Below the pieces are notes generated by a model. It worked only from the letters and a program-made list of their open reading frames with translations. It was not told where the DNA came from and searched no databases. Positions 9,733 to 22,690 of a stretch of DNA of 64,000 nucleotides are shown here, in pieces (position 1 is the first letter of the stretch; each line of letters opens with the position of its first letter). This DNA comes from Blastocystis hominis (Eukaryota; Sar; Bigyra; Opalinata; Blastocystidae). The DNA lies in NCBI RefSeq assembly GCF_000151665.1, contig NW_013171817.1, positions 576,323 to 640,322 on the forward strand, given 5' to 3'. The position numbers and the translations under genes are program-made.

Positions 9733-11753
9733 CAACTATCCCTAACAGCAAAAGACAGAGACTTGGCCACTGGCGCTTGTTCATAGCTAATGAACTGGTT
9801 TTCTTTCGGAGTGACAATACGATCCAAATCGACCTGCTTCTTCTTCAACTCCTCGATTCTCCGGTCTTCCGATCCCGATTCCTCCTCGATCTCGTTCCCC
9901 CATTTGCACGATTTGTCTGCCTTTCGATTGGCGATCCAATTATCCGGCACTATTCCTCGTATCCGCCCTTCACGCCTACTACAAAAATGGCTGCCAGGCA
10001 GAGTCGACGGGAGACTCATCTGCAAAGCCTGCATGGATTGCGTGGAGCGCTGCGGCAGCTGCAAGCGACGACGCGGAGGCGAGACGACCCACTCGCTTTC
10101 CAAGACTTCGCGTAGCGTGATTCGCTTTGCGGGGTCCTTTTCGAGCATGCATCGCACGAGATTCTGCGCGCTGGGGCTGATGGAGCTCCATTCTTCGGAG
10201 GGGAAATCGATCGTGCCGTTTCTAGAACTGAACGGCGATCGATGGCGATACAAAGTGAAGAGTAAAATGTCGCGCGTGTCGTTGCCTTGGTAGGGAGGAT
10301 AGCCGATGAGCAGGATGTACAAGAGAACGCCGAGCGAATACACATCGCACGCTGCGGAATACTGCAAGTTCTACGCGTCAGCCACGCCTCATCCATCCTC
10401 CTCCCTACGGAAATGATTTCGGGAGCAATATATCCGGCCGTGCCGATGATTTCGTCGGGCGGACATTCCTCCACGTCCTGCACATAGCAACAGCCGAAGT
10501 CGGCGAGTTTCATGAGGGAATTGGGCTCCTTGCTTTCGAAAATGACGTTCTCGAGCTTCACATCGAGATGAAGAATCTGCTTTTCGTGCAACGCTTCCAG
10601 GCCTCGCGCAATATGCCGAATGATGCGAGCCGATTCCCATTCTACATCGCGAAAAGGCGGCCGACTGATACCCGAGAGCGCGCCGGTCTGACAGATTCGC
10701 TTGTAGAGATCGTCGCCGCCGAGATACTCCATCACGATGTTGATCAAATAGTCGTCTTCGTAGATCTCGTGGATGGTGACAAGGTTTTCGTTGTAGACGC
10801 GTTGCTACAGTGAAGAGAAGTGCACGAATCTACTTTGATCGTTCCCAGAACCATCAGCTCGTGCTTCAGAATCGTCCGATCCACCTTCTTCTTATTGATT
10901 ACTTTAATCGCGTATTTCTTGAGGTTTGCCTAGAGAGCAGCGTGGAACAAGGAGTACATTGCATTCACCGAGTCGAACGATCCCATACCGACCCTTTCCC
11001 AGAACGGGACCGAAAGAAAAATGGTCGTAAACACTGCCAACACCACGAAGCGTAGGACGGCTGTTGATTCGCTGTACCAGGAATTTACAGACCTGGATGC
11101 ACTGAATCCACATGTCCTAACGCTCACAGAAACGAATCGAAAGCATACGCGGTCCTCTTGCGTGAGGCCATCCAGAATGTAAAGACGATCGGTGGGACTC
11201 GGAAGAACAGAAAAGGAATAGGGGTGATTCGATATGGTTTCGAGCGAAATCCGACAATTTGGAGAGATTTCTGCGCGGTGTCGCATCTTGTTGTGATTGC
11301 CCACCTAAAAGTCATTCCTCTTTGTTGCAAAAACCTCCCAATACGACAAGTTCATACCAGAAAGAATGAAAAAGCGCATTTTCCACATACGAAGACGCTT
11401 AAACCCCTTTTTCATCATATTTCCCTCCACTCGCAGCTGAAAGAGTGTTCATGGGCATCACTCCTGGACATACTCATTACATCTTCGCGGGATAGAGACA
11501 AAATGTCATGGCCGTTACAAATGATTGAGCGAGACTGACTAACCGGACTATAGACAATATCCTCGCTAGCCACAGATGGCTTAACAAATATGCTATCAAC
11601 ACTTGGTTTTTGGCTCACATCGGCTAAAGAAAAGGTTTTACTTCCAGCTTGTTTGTCCTTAATCACTTGGTTATAAGCTGATAGCCAAGAACCCCTTGAG
11701 GGTTCTTGATCAAGTGGTAGTTCATCAAAATCGGGGCAACTAACTCTCTCCAT
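9733..11753 (-). CDS. PH-domain protein kinase, CaMK/AGC-like (stop made by polyadenylation)
   Basis: The N-terminal ~90 residues are Ser-rich (MERVSCPDFDELP onward). A PH domain follows: KKGFKRLRMWKMRFFIL, LSYWEV, HPYSFSVLPSPTDRLYIL and DMWIQCIQ. The kinase domain has the P-loop GKGRYGIVRLG, KYAIKVINKKK (VAIK-type Lys), VMEYLGGDDL, catalytic loop LHLDVKLENV, DFGCCY, GTAGYIAPE and DVYSLGVLLYILLIGYPPY. The catalytic loop has HLD where most kinases have HRD. The tail contains an acidic/basic charged helix. Introns include 29, 30 and 32-nt examples. No stop precedes the TGTTTGTT motif; TG at 9734-9733 plus A gives UGA. PH-kinases of this layout usually act at membranes via phosphoinositides; the substrate is unknown. 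Confidence 0.82.
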
Positions 11754-12046
11754 TATGACTTTTATATTACAAAAAGCGATATACTATAAATGCAACAAAA
11801 AGTATAATGATTCTATGAATGCCAGAAATTCTGACTATTTTGCACGAATGAATTTGTGTTTTCTCACGTTTCTTACTCCTATGACGCTATGTCTTGTATA
11901 TAGAAAGCCATCACACAATGAAAAAGTATTTTAAAACAATAATCAGTGATTGTCAAAGAAAAATGAGTATTTGGTTACTATAAGTCTATGAAGCATCCAT
12001 TTTGAATTTATGGTAGGTGAGTAAACACTTTGATTGAGAGCAATCC
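11754..12046. other. Divergent intergenic region
   Basis: AT-rich spacer between the PH-kinase start (minus) and the left SPFH inverted-repeat arm (plus). It must hold promoters for both. No recognisable element. Confidence 0.6.
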
Positions 12047-13648
12047 GATTTTTGGAATTCCAGAAATCAGGAAGATCAATTCGTTTCATTGAGAGTCGGT
12101 AGAATTAAACCTTTACAATTGTCAATTTATTCATTTATCTGACCCCAATTTCGTAAATCTTTAATAGAATCCACTGTTAATTCGTATACAATTGAGAAGA
12201 GTATAATAATAGTAGAAGTAGAAAAGAGATGATGAGTATACTCGGAGTTATTACATATATCCTAATCACGATTCTCGTGTTGCTTTTGGTATGTTCTAAT
12301 TTAAAAATTGAACAGTTCTAACTTGTTTTATAGATAGTATATATTGTATGCAAGAGTCTATTGATTGTTGTTCACCAGACGGAGTGTAATGAATTTGAAA
12401 GTAGATTGACATATTAGCTGTGGTAGTGGAGAGTTTTGGTCGTTTCAAACGAATTTTGGGTCCTGGAATTCACTGTTTGATTCCGATTATCGAGACACCT
12501 CGTCCATTCACATGGGTTGAGACGGTGATGAGAAATGGCAGTATTTCGGAGCTTTCGTTTTCGAATGCTCGTGTTGATACCCGTGAAACATTATTCAGTT
12601 TTTCGCGTCAAGAAGTGTATACGAAAGATACAATTTTACTGGATGTGAACTCTTTGATGTACTACAAGATTGTGGATGTGAAGAAGGCTGTGTATGAAGT
12701 AGATGATTTGCATGGAGCGATTGTGAACGTTGCTCAGACCCAACTGAAAGAAGTATTTGGTCGCATGACTTTCCAGGAATGTATGACAAGTCAAGATCAA
12801 ATCAACGAGTATCGTGTTTTTGATTGAATTTGATGTGCGTAGATACATGCGTGAAGCGTTTTCGTCGCGGTTCTTGACGTGGGGAATCGAGGTTGAGCGT
12901 ATGGAATTGCTGGACATCGAGCCGCGTCAGACGGTAGTGGACTCGATGAAGACGCAAATGATCGCTGAGCGCGTGCGTCGCAGCCAGTTCATCGAAGCGG
13001 AGGGGAAGAAGACGGCGACGCGAATTCGTTCGGAGGGAACGAAGGTGGTGAAGCAGAACGAGGGTCTTGCTCAGCAAGAAACGACGCGCAAGATTTCGGA
13101 GGGCGAAGCGGAGGGCCGAATCGAGCTGGCGCGCGCGGAAAGCCAGAGTTTGGAGCTGGTGCGATCGGCGCTGCAGATGTACAGCAACAGCCAAGCGAAG
13201 TACATGCTGGCGATGCGGTACCTGGAGCTGCTGAACACGGTGGGATACGTGTGTCAGAACAAAACGATCTATCTGCCGTACGAATCGGACGCGCTGAGCG
13301 GAAGCATCGCGGGTCTGCGGGCGATTTACGGAAGAGAGAAGAAGGCGTCGAGACGCAGAAAAGAGCTGATTGAGAAAGAGAGCGAGACGAGTGACACGGA
13401 GGAACAAGAACAAGAAGAGAAGAAGAAGGAGAAGAGAAATGAAGGTGCGCGTGGCGTGGGAGCGGGTAACGGAGCGATGGAAGACGTGAGAATGGTGGAT
13501 GTGCGAGCGACGCCGATGGGAACGGTTCCGAACTTTGACGATCTGAATTGAGGAAAGAAAGAAGGAAAGAATGGAGAGAGAATGTGCGAATTGAGAAATA
13601 GAACGAAGTATGTTTGATTAATAAACAGAATAACTCAAATGGTTACAG
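12047..13648 (+). repeat. Left arm of 1.6-kb inverted duplication
   Basis: Matches the reverse complement of 14530-16127 almost base for base, from GATTTTTGGA at the outer edge to GGTTACAG at the inner edge. It includes the whole SPFH gene, its upstream region and its 3' flank. Differences I see are a few substitutions and a 6-nt length change in the Glu-rich tail. Confidence 0.95.
12229..13551 (+). CDS. SPFH/stomatin-like membrane protein, copy 1
   Basis: SPFH (stomatin/prohibitin) proteins form rings on membranes and organise lipid microdomains. The start ATG (first of two) is followed by a hydrophobic segment (LGVITYILITILVLLLIVYIV). Introns 12289-12333, 12386-12417 and 12809-12842 are removed. 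SPFH landmarks: VESFGRFKRILGPGIHCLIP, DTILLDVNSLMYYKI, WGIEVERMELLDIEP, then the coiled-coil AEGKKTATRIRSEGTK, RKISEGEAEGRIELARAES and the typical YLELLNTV end. A long Glu/Lys-rich tail follows. Stop TGA 13549-13551; a TGTTTGAT motif variant lies about 57 nt on. It is nearly identical to copy 2. Confidence 0.92.
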
Positions 13649-13695
13649 ACGAGTTTCCACTTTTTTGAGTGGCTTTCTCATTTCTTTTTTTAGAG

Positions 13696-14535
13696 ATGGA
13701 GATTCTTAAGCCGTAATAGTATATATTTGGTTCTATATATAGCGTCGTTTCACCTAGCATATTAAGCGCCGATTTCGCAAACTTGGAACGTGATTGTAAA
13801 ATGATTATTGAAGTATATGCTATGCGTTCATGTCACTGTTTAGAAGGGCGCTGACTGGCTCCATATTGATATTATGGTTCGTTTGTGATTTGTCTTTTAC
13901 TCTAGGACGGTCATTTTGTCCCGAACCTTACTATCGGTGCACCTGTAGTGAAGTGCATTCGAAAGCATTTAAAGTAGTGAAGTTTTGTGCTGTTAATGGT
14001 AGTGTCTTTATGGATTGCCATTTGATGGTGGATAATCCTGAAAGCTATATCATCCCTCTTAAGGATGCTGGAGCCAATTTGTTCACCTTCCATGTAGAGG
14101 CGACCAGTAGGTTTTTGTACACTTTGAGCGAATAGAAAACCCGAAGGATGTGATTCAACGCGTGCACGAAGCCGGAATGTACTGCGGAATCACTTTGAAG
14201 CCAGGAACTCCTGTTAGCGCGATCGAGGAGTTCATTCCTTTAGTGTAGGTCTGGTGTGGGCGGTTCAACGTAGCGATTTAGTGCTGGTCATGACGGTGGA
14301 GCCCGGGTTTGGAGGCCAGAAGTTCATGGAAGAGTGTTTAGTGAAGGTGGAGGCAGTGCGTGCACTGTCGAAGACTGTTTACATCGAAGTGGATGGAGGT
14401 GTGTCTGCGAAGAACGCAGAGCTTTGCGCAAGGAAGGGAGCGAATGTCCTCGTGTCTGGGTCTGCAATTTTCGGCTCAGCAGATATCGCGGCGACGATTC
14501 GAGAGATGAAGGAAGCCCTGAAGAAATATCTGTAA
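13696..14535 (+). CDS. RPE: Ribulose-phosphate 3-epimerase
   Basis: Interconverts ribulose-5-phosphate and xylulose-5-phosphate in the pentose phosphate pathway. Six introns (13713-13742, 13813-13843, 13877-13905, 13974-14002, 14107-14135, 14245-14273; all 29-31 nt) give a complete TIM-barrel protein. Family signatures are [78 protein letters not shown] and [11 protein letters not shown]. Metal/catalytic residues His, Asp and the VDGG Asp are present. No targeting peptide is evident, so cytosolic. It sits in the spacer of the inverted duplication and its last codons, stop and 3' UTR lie inside the right arm, convergent with SPFH copy 2. Confidence 0.96.
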
Positions 14536-16127
14536 CCATTTGAGTTATTCTGTTTATTAATCAAACATACTTCGTTCTATTTCTCAATTCGCATATTCTC
14601 TCTCCATTCTTCCTTTTCTTTCCTTTCCTCAGTTCAGATCGTCAAAGTTCGGAACCGTTCCCATCGGCGTCGCTCGCACATCCACCATTCTCACTTCTTC
14701 CATCGCTCCGTTCCCCGCTCCCACGCCACGCGCACCTTCATTTCTCTTCTCCTTCTTCTTCTCTTCTTGTTCTTCCGTGTCACTCGTCTCGCTCTCTTTT
14801 TCAATCAGCTCTTTTCTGCGTCTCGATGCCTTCTTCTCTCTTCCGTAAATCGCCCGCAGACCCGCGATGCTTCCGCTCAGCGCGTCCGATTCGTACGGCA
14901 GATAGATCGTTTTGTTCTGACACACGTATCCCACCGTGTTCAGCAGCTCCAGGTACCGCATCGCCAGCATGTACTTCGCTTGGCTGTTGCTGTACATCTG
15001 CAGCGCCGATCGCACCAGCTCCAAACTCTGACTTTCCGCGCGCGCCAGCTCGATTCGGCCCTCCGCTTCGCCCTCCGAAATCTTGCGCGTCGTTTCTTGC
15101 TGCGCAAGACCCTCGTTCTGCTTCACCACCTTCGTTCCCTCCGAACGAATTCGCGTCGCCGTCTTCTTCCCCTCCGCTTCGATGAACTGGCTGCGACGCA
15201 CGCGCTCAGCGATCATTTGCGTCTTCATCGAGTCCACTACCGTCTGACGCGGCTCGATGTCCAGCAATTCCATACGCTCAACCTCGATTCCCCACGTCAA
15301 GAACCGCGACGAAAACGCTTCACGCATGTATCTACGCATATCAAATTCAATCAAAAACACGATACTCGTTGATTTGATCTTGACTTGTCATACATTCCTG
15401 GAAAGTCATGCGACCAAATACTTCTTTCAGTTGGGTCTGAGCAACGTTCACAATTGCTCCATGCAAATCATCTACTTCATACACAGCCTTCTTCACATCC
15501 ACAATCTTGTAGTACATCAAAGAGTTCACATCCAGTAAAATTGTATCTTTCGTATACACTTCTTGACGCGAAAAACTGAATAATGTTTCACGGGTATCAA
15601 CACGAGCATTCGAAAACGAAAGCTCCGAAATACTGCCATTTCTCATCACCGTCTCAACCCATGTGAATGGACGAGGTGTCTCGATAATCGGAATCAAACA
15701 GTGAATTCCAGGACCCAAAATTCGTTTGAAACGACCAAAACTCTCCACTACCACAGCTAATATGTCAATCTACTTTCAAATTCATTACACTCCGTCTGGT
15801 GAACAACAATCAATAGACTCTTGCATACAATATATACTATCTATAAAACAAGTTAGAACTGTTCAATTTTTAAATTAGAACATACCAAAAGCAACACGAG
15901 AATCGTGATTAGGATATATGTAATAACTCCGAGTATACTCATCATCTCTTTTCTACTTCTACTATTATTATACTCTTCTCAATTGTATACGAATTAACAG
16001 TGGATTCTATTAAAGATTTACGAAATTGGGGTCAGATAAATGAATAAATTGACAATTGTAAAGGTTTAATTCTACCGACTCTCAATGAAACGAATTGATC
16101 TTCCTGATTTCTGGATTTCCAAAAATC
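14530..16127 (-). repeat. Right arm of 1.6-kb inverted duplication
   Basis: Inverted partner of 12047-13648; the inner edge (CTGTAACC) overlaps the last bases of RPE. The loop between arms is only about 880 bp. Confidence 0.95.
14629..15945 (-). CDS. SPFH/stomatin-like membrane protein, copy 2
   Basis: Mirror copy of the gene at 12229-13551 with the same start (tandem ATGs at 15945), the same hydrophobic N-terminus, intron positions and SPFH coiled-coil. It ends with TGA at 14631-14629. Differences include a 2-residue shorter Glu-rich stretch and a Glu for Asp change before VRMVD. Both copies are intact, so both are probably functional or being homogenised by gene conversion. The transcript converges with RPE. 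Confidence 0.92.
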
Positions 16128-16164
16128 TTATCTATTATGTTGAAATTTGAATAGAAAAATAGAA

Positions 16165-16235
16165 GGTCCCACCGAGATTTGAACTCGGATTGCAGGATTC
16201 AGAGTCCTGAGTGCTAACCATTACACCATGGGACC
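16165..16235 (-). tRNA. tRNA-Gln (CUG)
   Basis: On the minus strand a 71-nt cloverleaf begins GGTCCCATGG and ends TGGGACC. Acceptor stem is GGTCCCA/TGGGACC, the anticodon stem-loop AGGACTCTGAATCCT shows anticodon CTG, and the T arm CCGAG-TTCAAAT-CTCGG is perfect. A-box (GGTGTAATGGTTAGC) and B-box (GAGTTCAAATC) are present. No intron and no encoded CCA. Confidence 0.95.
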
Positions 16236-16643
16236 ATATATTCCTGCTTTTATGTATACTATATAAGTAGCATAGGATAATCTCTTTGATTTGAATAAAG
16301 TGAAAATTACAACTTTATAGAATGAACCAATCAATTCAATCGTTAATTTTACTTATTCCTTGCAATATAGAAGGAAATAAAGCAAGAGTTGGGTGTTGTG
16401 ATTATTGATTCTAAATATGAATGGTTCTTGTAGTATGTATTGATAATTAGTTGCTTTTTTCCAATTTTATGTTCAATGGGACTAAAATGAATCGAAATAA
16501 CGGTTATTCCCAACATTTAGGGGCAATGGTATTCGGTGCTTCGATTCACCGTATCTTTATTTATTCCCAATTAACCAGTCACTTTTTTTGATATTTATAT
16601 GTTTTTTTAAATTATCTATTCAATATAAAGTGAAATTTGGAAA

Positions 16644-17699
16644 ATGAGTGCTTTTGATTGGGTTATGCTTGCTTTGTTGATTGCATTTGCTCTCTTTTGC
16701 ATAATCTTCCTAGTGCGTCACAGCATTCGATGCGTGAGCGAAAGAGAACACATAATTGTGGAACGTCTAGGAACCTATTCAAAATCCCTAGAGCCTGGTG
16801 TGAACTTTGTAGCTCCATTCCTCGACAGGACGAAATTTGTCTATAACCGCTATGTGATCAGCTCTGGATATTCGAAAGGACAGTTAATCGAAACCTATTC
16901 TGATGTGATTTCTACTCAAAACGAAGTCCTTGATTTCCCTGAGCAGTAGGTTCGTGCTCTTCATGTGATTTGTAGACCCGTTATCACCCGTGATAATGCC
17001 ATGATTTATTTGGATGCCGTAGAAATCACATGGATTTTTAATTTCTAGGTGCTGCAGTACCGAATCACCAATCCAAAGATGATGGTCTACTCTGTGAACA
17101 ATCTTCCCAATGTTCTGTCCCGCCTCCTGCAGGCTCGTCTTCGTGACGTGGCTGGTTCTCTGGACGTGGACCGTATCATCGAAGATACCGCTATTCTGGA
17201 TCGTGTAGCCGGCGAATTGGACATCATCGCTTGCAATTGGGGCGTTAAAATCGAGATGGTGAAGATCCAGAAGGTGAGTGCGCACGAGCTGGAAGAGGTG
17301 CTGGCGCAGAAGAAGAACGCGGATTTCAAGAACAAGGAAGTGGTGATTACTGCCAAGTCGGATAAGCAGACCTGCATCATCAACGCCGAAGGAGAACGGG
17401 ATCGAAAGATCCGCGAGGCCGAGGGAGAGGCGCAGCGTGTGGTGACCGCGGCGCGCGGCCAGGCGCAGGCCATGCTGAACGACGCGCAGGCGGAGGCGCG
17501 GTCGATCCAGGAGATTTCGCGGTCGTTGGAGGGGTCGGGCGACGATCCGTCGAAGTATTTGATCGCGATGAAGTACATTGCGATGCTGAAGGAAATCTGC
17601 GCGCTGCCGCAAACGAAGGTGGTGCTGGTGCCGCAGGAAACGTTGATGGCGCAGACGTCGCAGTTGCTGGGATTGAATACGATTATCCCACGCCATTAA
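16644..17699 (+). CDS. Stomatin-like protein (SPFH), third copy in the region
   Basis: The ATG at 16644 leads into a hydrophobic segment (WVMLALLIAFALFCIIFLV). Introns 16946-16975 and 17019-17048 (30 nt each) are removed. Landmarks: EREHIIVERLGTYSKSLEPG, VITRDNAMIYLDAVLQYRI, SRLLQARLRDVAG, WGVKIEMVKIQ, then an Ala/Glu-rich coiled-coil and SKYLIAMKYIAMLKEI. It is the closest of the three to classical stomatin/SLP2 and clearly diverged from the inverted pair. TAA at 17697-17699; TGTTTGTT at 17773-17780. Stomatins scaffold membrane domains; the specific membrane is not determinable. Confidence 0.93.
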
Positions 17700-17772
17700 G
17701 AATGAATAAACCGACTGACTTGACTGAGTCATTGAACTAGAGATCTATCATTTGCTGTTGTAATTAAGAATA

Positions 17773-17780
17773 TGTTTGTT
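17773..17780 (+). terminator. Poly(A)-site motif TGTTTGTT
   Basis: Perfect motif 74 nt downstream of the stomatin-like stop codon. Confidence 0.6.
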
Positions 17781-17835
17781 TCAACAATGCGCATGAATAT
17801 CATATCCTAGCCAAACTACACTCTCGTCTCTCTCC

Positions 17836-18876
17836 TTACTTCTGTCCCTGCTGAGCCATCTGCATCTGGCGCTGATAGGCCATCTGGTAATAGGCCATCT
17901 GCTGGTAGTACGCCATCTGCTGCTGGTACGCCATCCACTGCTGCGGGGTCATGTTGCCGGCCATGCCGGGCATTCCAGCCATCGCCTGCGGACCCTGCTG
18001 GCCCTGAGGAGCCTGGGCAGGAGAGGCAGCCGCTTGCGCGGGCGCAGCGGCCTGGGCGGGCGAGGCGGCGGGCGCAGGCGCGAACATGCTGTTCACGTCG
18101 TCAGCTGCGGAGGTGGCCTTGGCATCAGGGACAGGGGAAGGCTGGCTCATTCCCAGGAAATCGTCCTCCTGAGGCGACTTGGGCGCCTTCGCGGCAGGCT
18201 TCTTGGCGACCTTCTTCACGACCTTCTTCACGACCTTCTTCTTCGGCTTCTCCTCGGCCGCAGCGGGCTCCTCGTCACCGAAGTCCACGTCCTCCTCCTC
18301 TTGCTGCTGCACCTTCTTGGGAGCGGCCTTCTTCACGGCCTTCTTCTTCGGACCCTCGTCGAACACGTCCTCCTCCTCCTCAGCGGGGGCAGCGGCAGCA
18401 GGAGCCTCCTCAGCCTGCTCCTCAGCTTCCTCGGCGGGCTCTTCCTCAGCGTCGTCCTTCGCCATGAACATCTTCTCCTCGTAAGCGAGACGAATGAAGT
18501 TTTTGTATTTATCAAGAGAATCGCCGGGGTGAGGTCTGTACTTCTCGACATCTCCATGGGACAGCCACTTGGCGATGCAAGCCTTGTTACCTCCACCGTG
18601 CTTTTCAGAAAGAGCACGCACTTCCTTCAGAGTCCAGGTCGACATGGTAACACTCTTCACTCTGTGCGAGAAAGACTGGTGGGCAGATTTACACATGTGG
18701 CACACGAAAGAGCTGTAAGGAACTAAAAATAAGAAGTAGGCAGGAAACAAGATACCGCACACATTGGTGTGACCGAGCTTCGCATAGTCGCCACAGTTAG
18801 CGCAATGCTTATTATCCTCGATCTTGCGCAGCTTAGCAAGCAAATCTTCAGGCTTCTGCTTCTTTTCTCCAGACAT
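17836..18876 (-). CDS. ArfGAP-domain protein with Pro/Gln/Met-rich tail
   Basis: ArfGAPs stimulate GTP hydrolysis by Arf GTPases in vesicle traffic. The start is ATG 18876 (MSGEKKQKPEDLLAKLRKIE). A 33-nt intron lies in the zinc finger. Joined, the C-x2-C...C-x2-C finger reads HCANCGDYAKLG then FVCHMCKSAHQSF, followed by SHRVKSVTMSTW and GGGNKACIAKWL. The usual arginine finger region (HRVKSV) is kept. The C-terminal half is low-complexity: Glu/Ala blocks, four KKxxKK basic blocks, then QMAYYQQMAYYQ-type repeats, resembling AGFG/SMAP tails. TAA at 17838-17836. Confidence 0.87.
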   Translation of the reverse strand: MSGEKKQKPEDLLAKLRKIEDNKHCANCGDYAKLGHTNVCGILFPAYFLFLVPYSSFVCHMCKSAHQSFSHRVKSVTMSTWTLKEVRALSEKHGGGNKACIAKWLSHGDVEKYRPHPGDSLDKYKNFIRLAYEEKMFMAKDDAEEEPAEEAEEQAEEAPAAAAPAEEEEDVFDEGPKKKAVKKAAPKKVQQQEEEDVDFGDEEPAAAEEKPKKKVVKKVVKKVAKKPAAKAPKSPQEDDFLGMSQPSPVPDAKATSAADDVNSMFAPAPAASPAQAAAPAQAAASPAQAPQGQQGPQAMAGMPGMAGNMTPQQWMAYQQQMAYYQQMAYYQMAYQRQMQMAQQGQK

Positions 18877-18995
18877 AGCAAAAAACGAACTTAGATAATA
18901 TGGATAATGAATTCCGAACATGCGATCACATTAGGGACAAGGGTTTGGGGCAAAAGCGACCGTATTTAATAAACACAAAAACCTTGGTTCTATCA

Positions 18996-20306
18996 TTACT
19001 TCTTCTTTCCTTCAGTACCCACGTTGAATTTGAAGAAGATCACATCTCCGTCCTGTACCTCGTAGTTTCGTCCCTCCTGCTTCAGCTTACCGGCAGCCTT
19101 AATGGCAGCCTCGGTCTTCAGCTCCTTAAAGTCCTCGAATTTGTAGACCTCGGCGCAGATGAATCCCTTCTCGAAGTCGGTATGGATCACACCGGCAGCC
19201 TGGGGAGCGAGCGTTCCCTTTCGGATGGTCCAGCACTTGACCTCATCGGCTCCCGCGGTGAAGAAGTGAATCAGATTCAGCACATGGTATCCGGTGGTGA
19301 TGATACGAGGCAGCTGGCTCTTCGTGTGGTACTTCTCGCAATACGCCTTGGCCTCCTCCTCGGACATGTTGAGCAGCTTGGTCTCGAAGCGAGCGCTGAA
19401 GGGAATCACCTGCTCGCCGAGGCCCATGGCAGCGACCTTCTCGCGGACCTTGTCCATCCTACGATGCACCCAGCCACACTCCCGTACAGCGGATCCTTGC
19501 GCAGGATGTAGTTCTTCTCGCTCAGGTTGCACAGGTACACGATCGGCTTCGCCGACAGCAGCTGGTACGTGTTGATCACTTCGATCTCAGCCGCGTTCCA
19601 GCGCACAGCACGGATGTCCTTGCCCTCCTGCATCGTCTCCAGAATCTTCTTCAGCGTCTCGTACTCCTCTTTCGCAGCCTTGCCGCCAAGACCACGCGCC
19701 ACCGACTTCGCCATGCTCTCGACTTGGTTCTGGATCTAGAGAGTGAGAACACGCCCAAGGATCGAAGGTACCGTCTCAATGTCCTTCTTCAAGAGCTCAT
19801 CGCGAATGATGTCCATATCACGCACCGGATCCACGCTTCCCTCCACGTGAGTCACGTTCTTGCTGTCAAAGCAACGGAGGACTTGGAAAATGGCATCCAC
19901 CGCACGAATATGCGAGAGGAAAGCATTACCCAGACCCGCTCCTTCCGAAGCTCCCTTCACCAGTCCAGCAATATCTGTAATCTGCAATACAGCCGAAACC
20001 TCGCTCTTGGGCTTAAAAGCTTGGACCATGTAATCAAAACGTTCATCAGGCACGGGCACACGAGCAACATTAGGATCAATTGTGCAGAAGGGGTAGTTTT
20101 CCGCAGGAACCTAGTTCTGAAAAGCGTTTCTAACAGCTACGTTCAACTTGGAGAGATCGTTGAAGAGACTCGACTTTCCAACGTTAGGCATTCCCACAAT
20201 TCCGATACGAACATTGTTTCCTAAGGATTAGTAATCAAAAAACAATCTGCGAACCAGGTCTTCCCAAGACTGGCAAAGCTTCTTTGACTTCTTCCTTTTT
20301 ACCCAT
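18996..20306 (-). CDS. OLA1: OLA1/YchF-type Obg-like ATPase
   Basis: Ribosome-associated P-loop ATPase of the Obg family. The ATG at 20306 starts [15 protein letters not shown]; an intron of about 33 nt follows, then the Walker [20 protein letters not shown]. Further blocks: [43 protein letters not shown] (G3 region), [11 protein letters not shown], then [14 protein letters not shown] and the C-terminal TGS domain [29 protein letters not shown] and [12 protein letters not shown]. YchF proteins prefer ATP because NKxD is changed to NxxE; NLSE fits. TAA at 18998-18996. Divergent from the helicase gene. Confidence 0.95.
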
Positions 20307-20429
20307 AACGCAATTATCACGAACCAGAGAGATAATAATGAACAGCCTATTGTAGTGTTCAGTTATCATTGTCTATCATGAATTACTGTACGTCTCCACT
20401 GTGAGTCTGATGCCATTCAATCAATTCAA

Positions 20430-22445
<2,016 letters not shown>

Positions 22446-22465
22446 ATGTATCTTTAAATTGTCGT

Positions 22466-22473
22466 TGTTTGTT
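22466..22473 (+). terminator. Poly(A)-site motif TGTTTGTT
   Basis: Perfect motif 20 nt after the helicase stop; a GAATGAATGAAGGAAGG-type microsatellite begins right after it (about 22474-22510). Confidence 0.6.
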
Positions 22474-22690
22474 GAATGAATGAATGAAGGAAGGAAGGAA
22501 GGAAGGAATGTGTGTAGGGATTGAGAGTGAATTAAAAAACATTGTTATGAGGATCATGGTGGTAGTAAAAGTTAGATGAATCATTGTGACTGTAAGATTG
22601 GAATGATACCAGAGGAGAGAAAGAGAACATTGGAATTATATCATTATAGGGTCCTCATCCTTCTATTCTTACCCAAATCGATCTACCATT

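Noticed and set aside
12802-13413. Long antisense frames over the SPFH genes (also 14767-15372)
   Set aside because: They mirror strongly coding sense frames; Arg/Leu-rich shadow proteins without motifs.
18034-18726. Leu-rich plus-strand frame over the ArfGAP gene
   Set aside because: Antisense of Glu/Lys/Gln low-complexity coding sequence.
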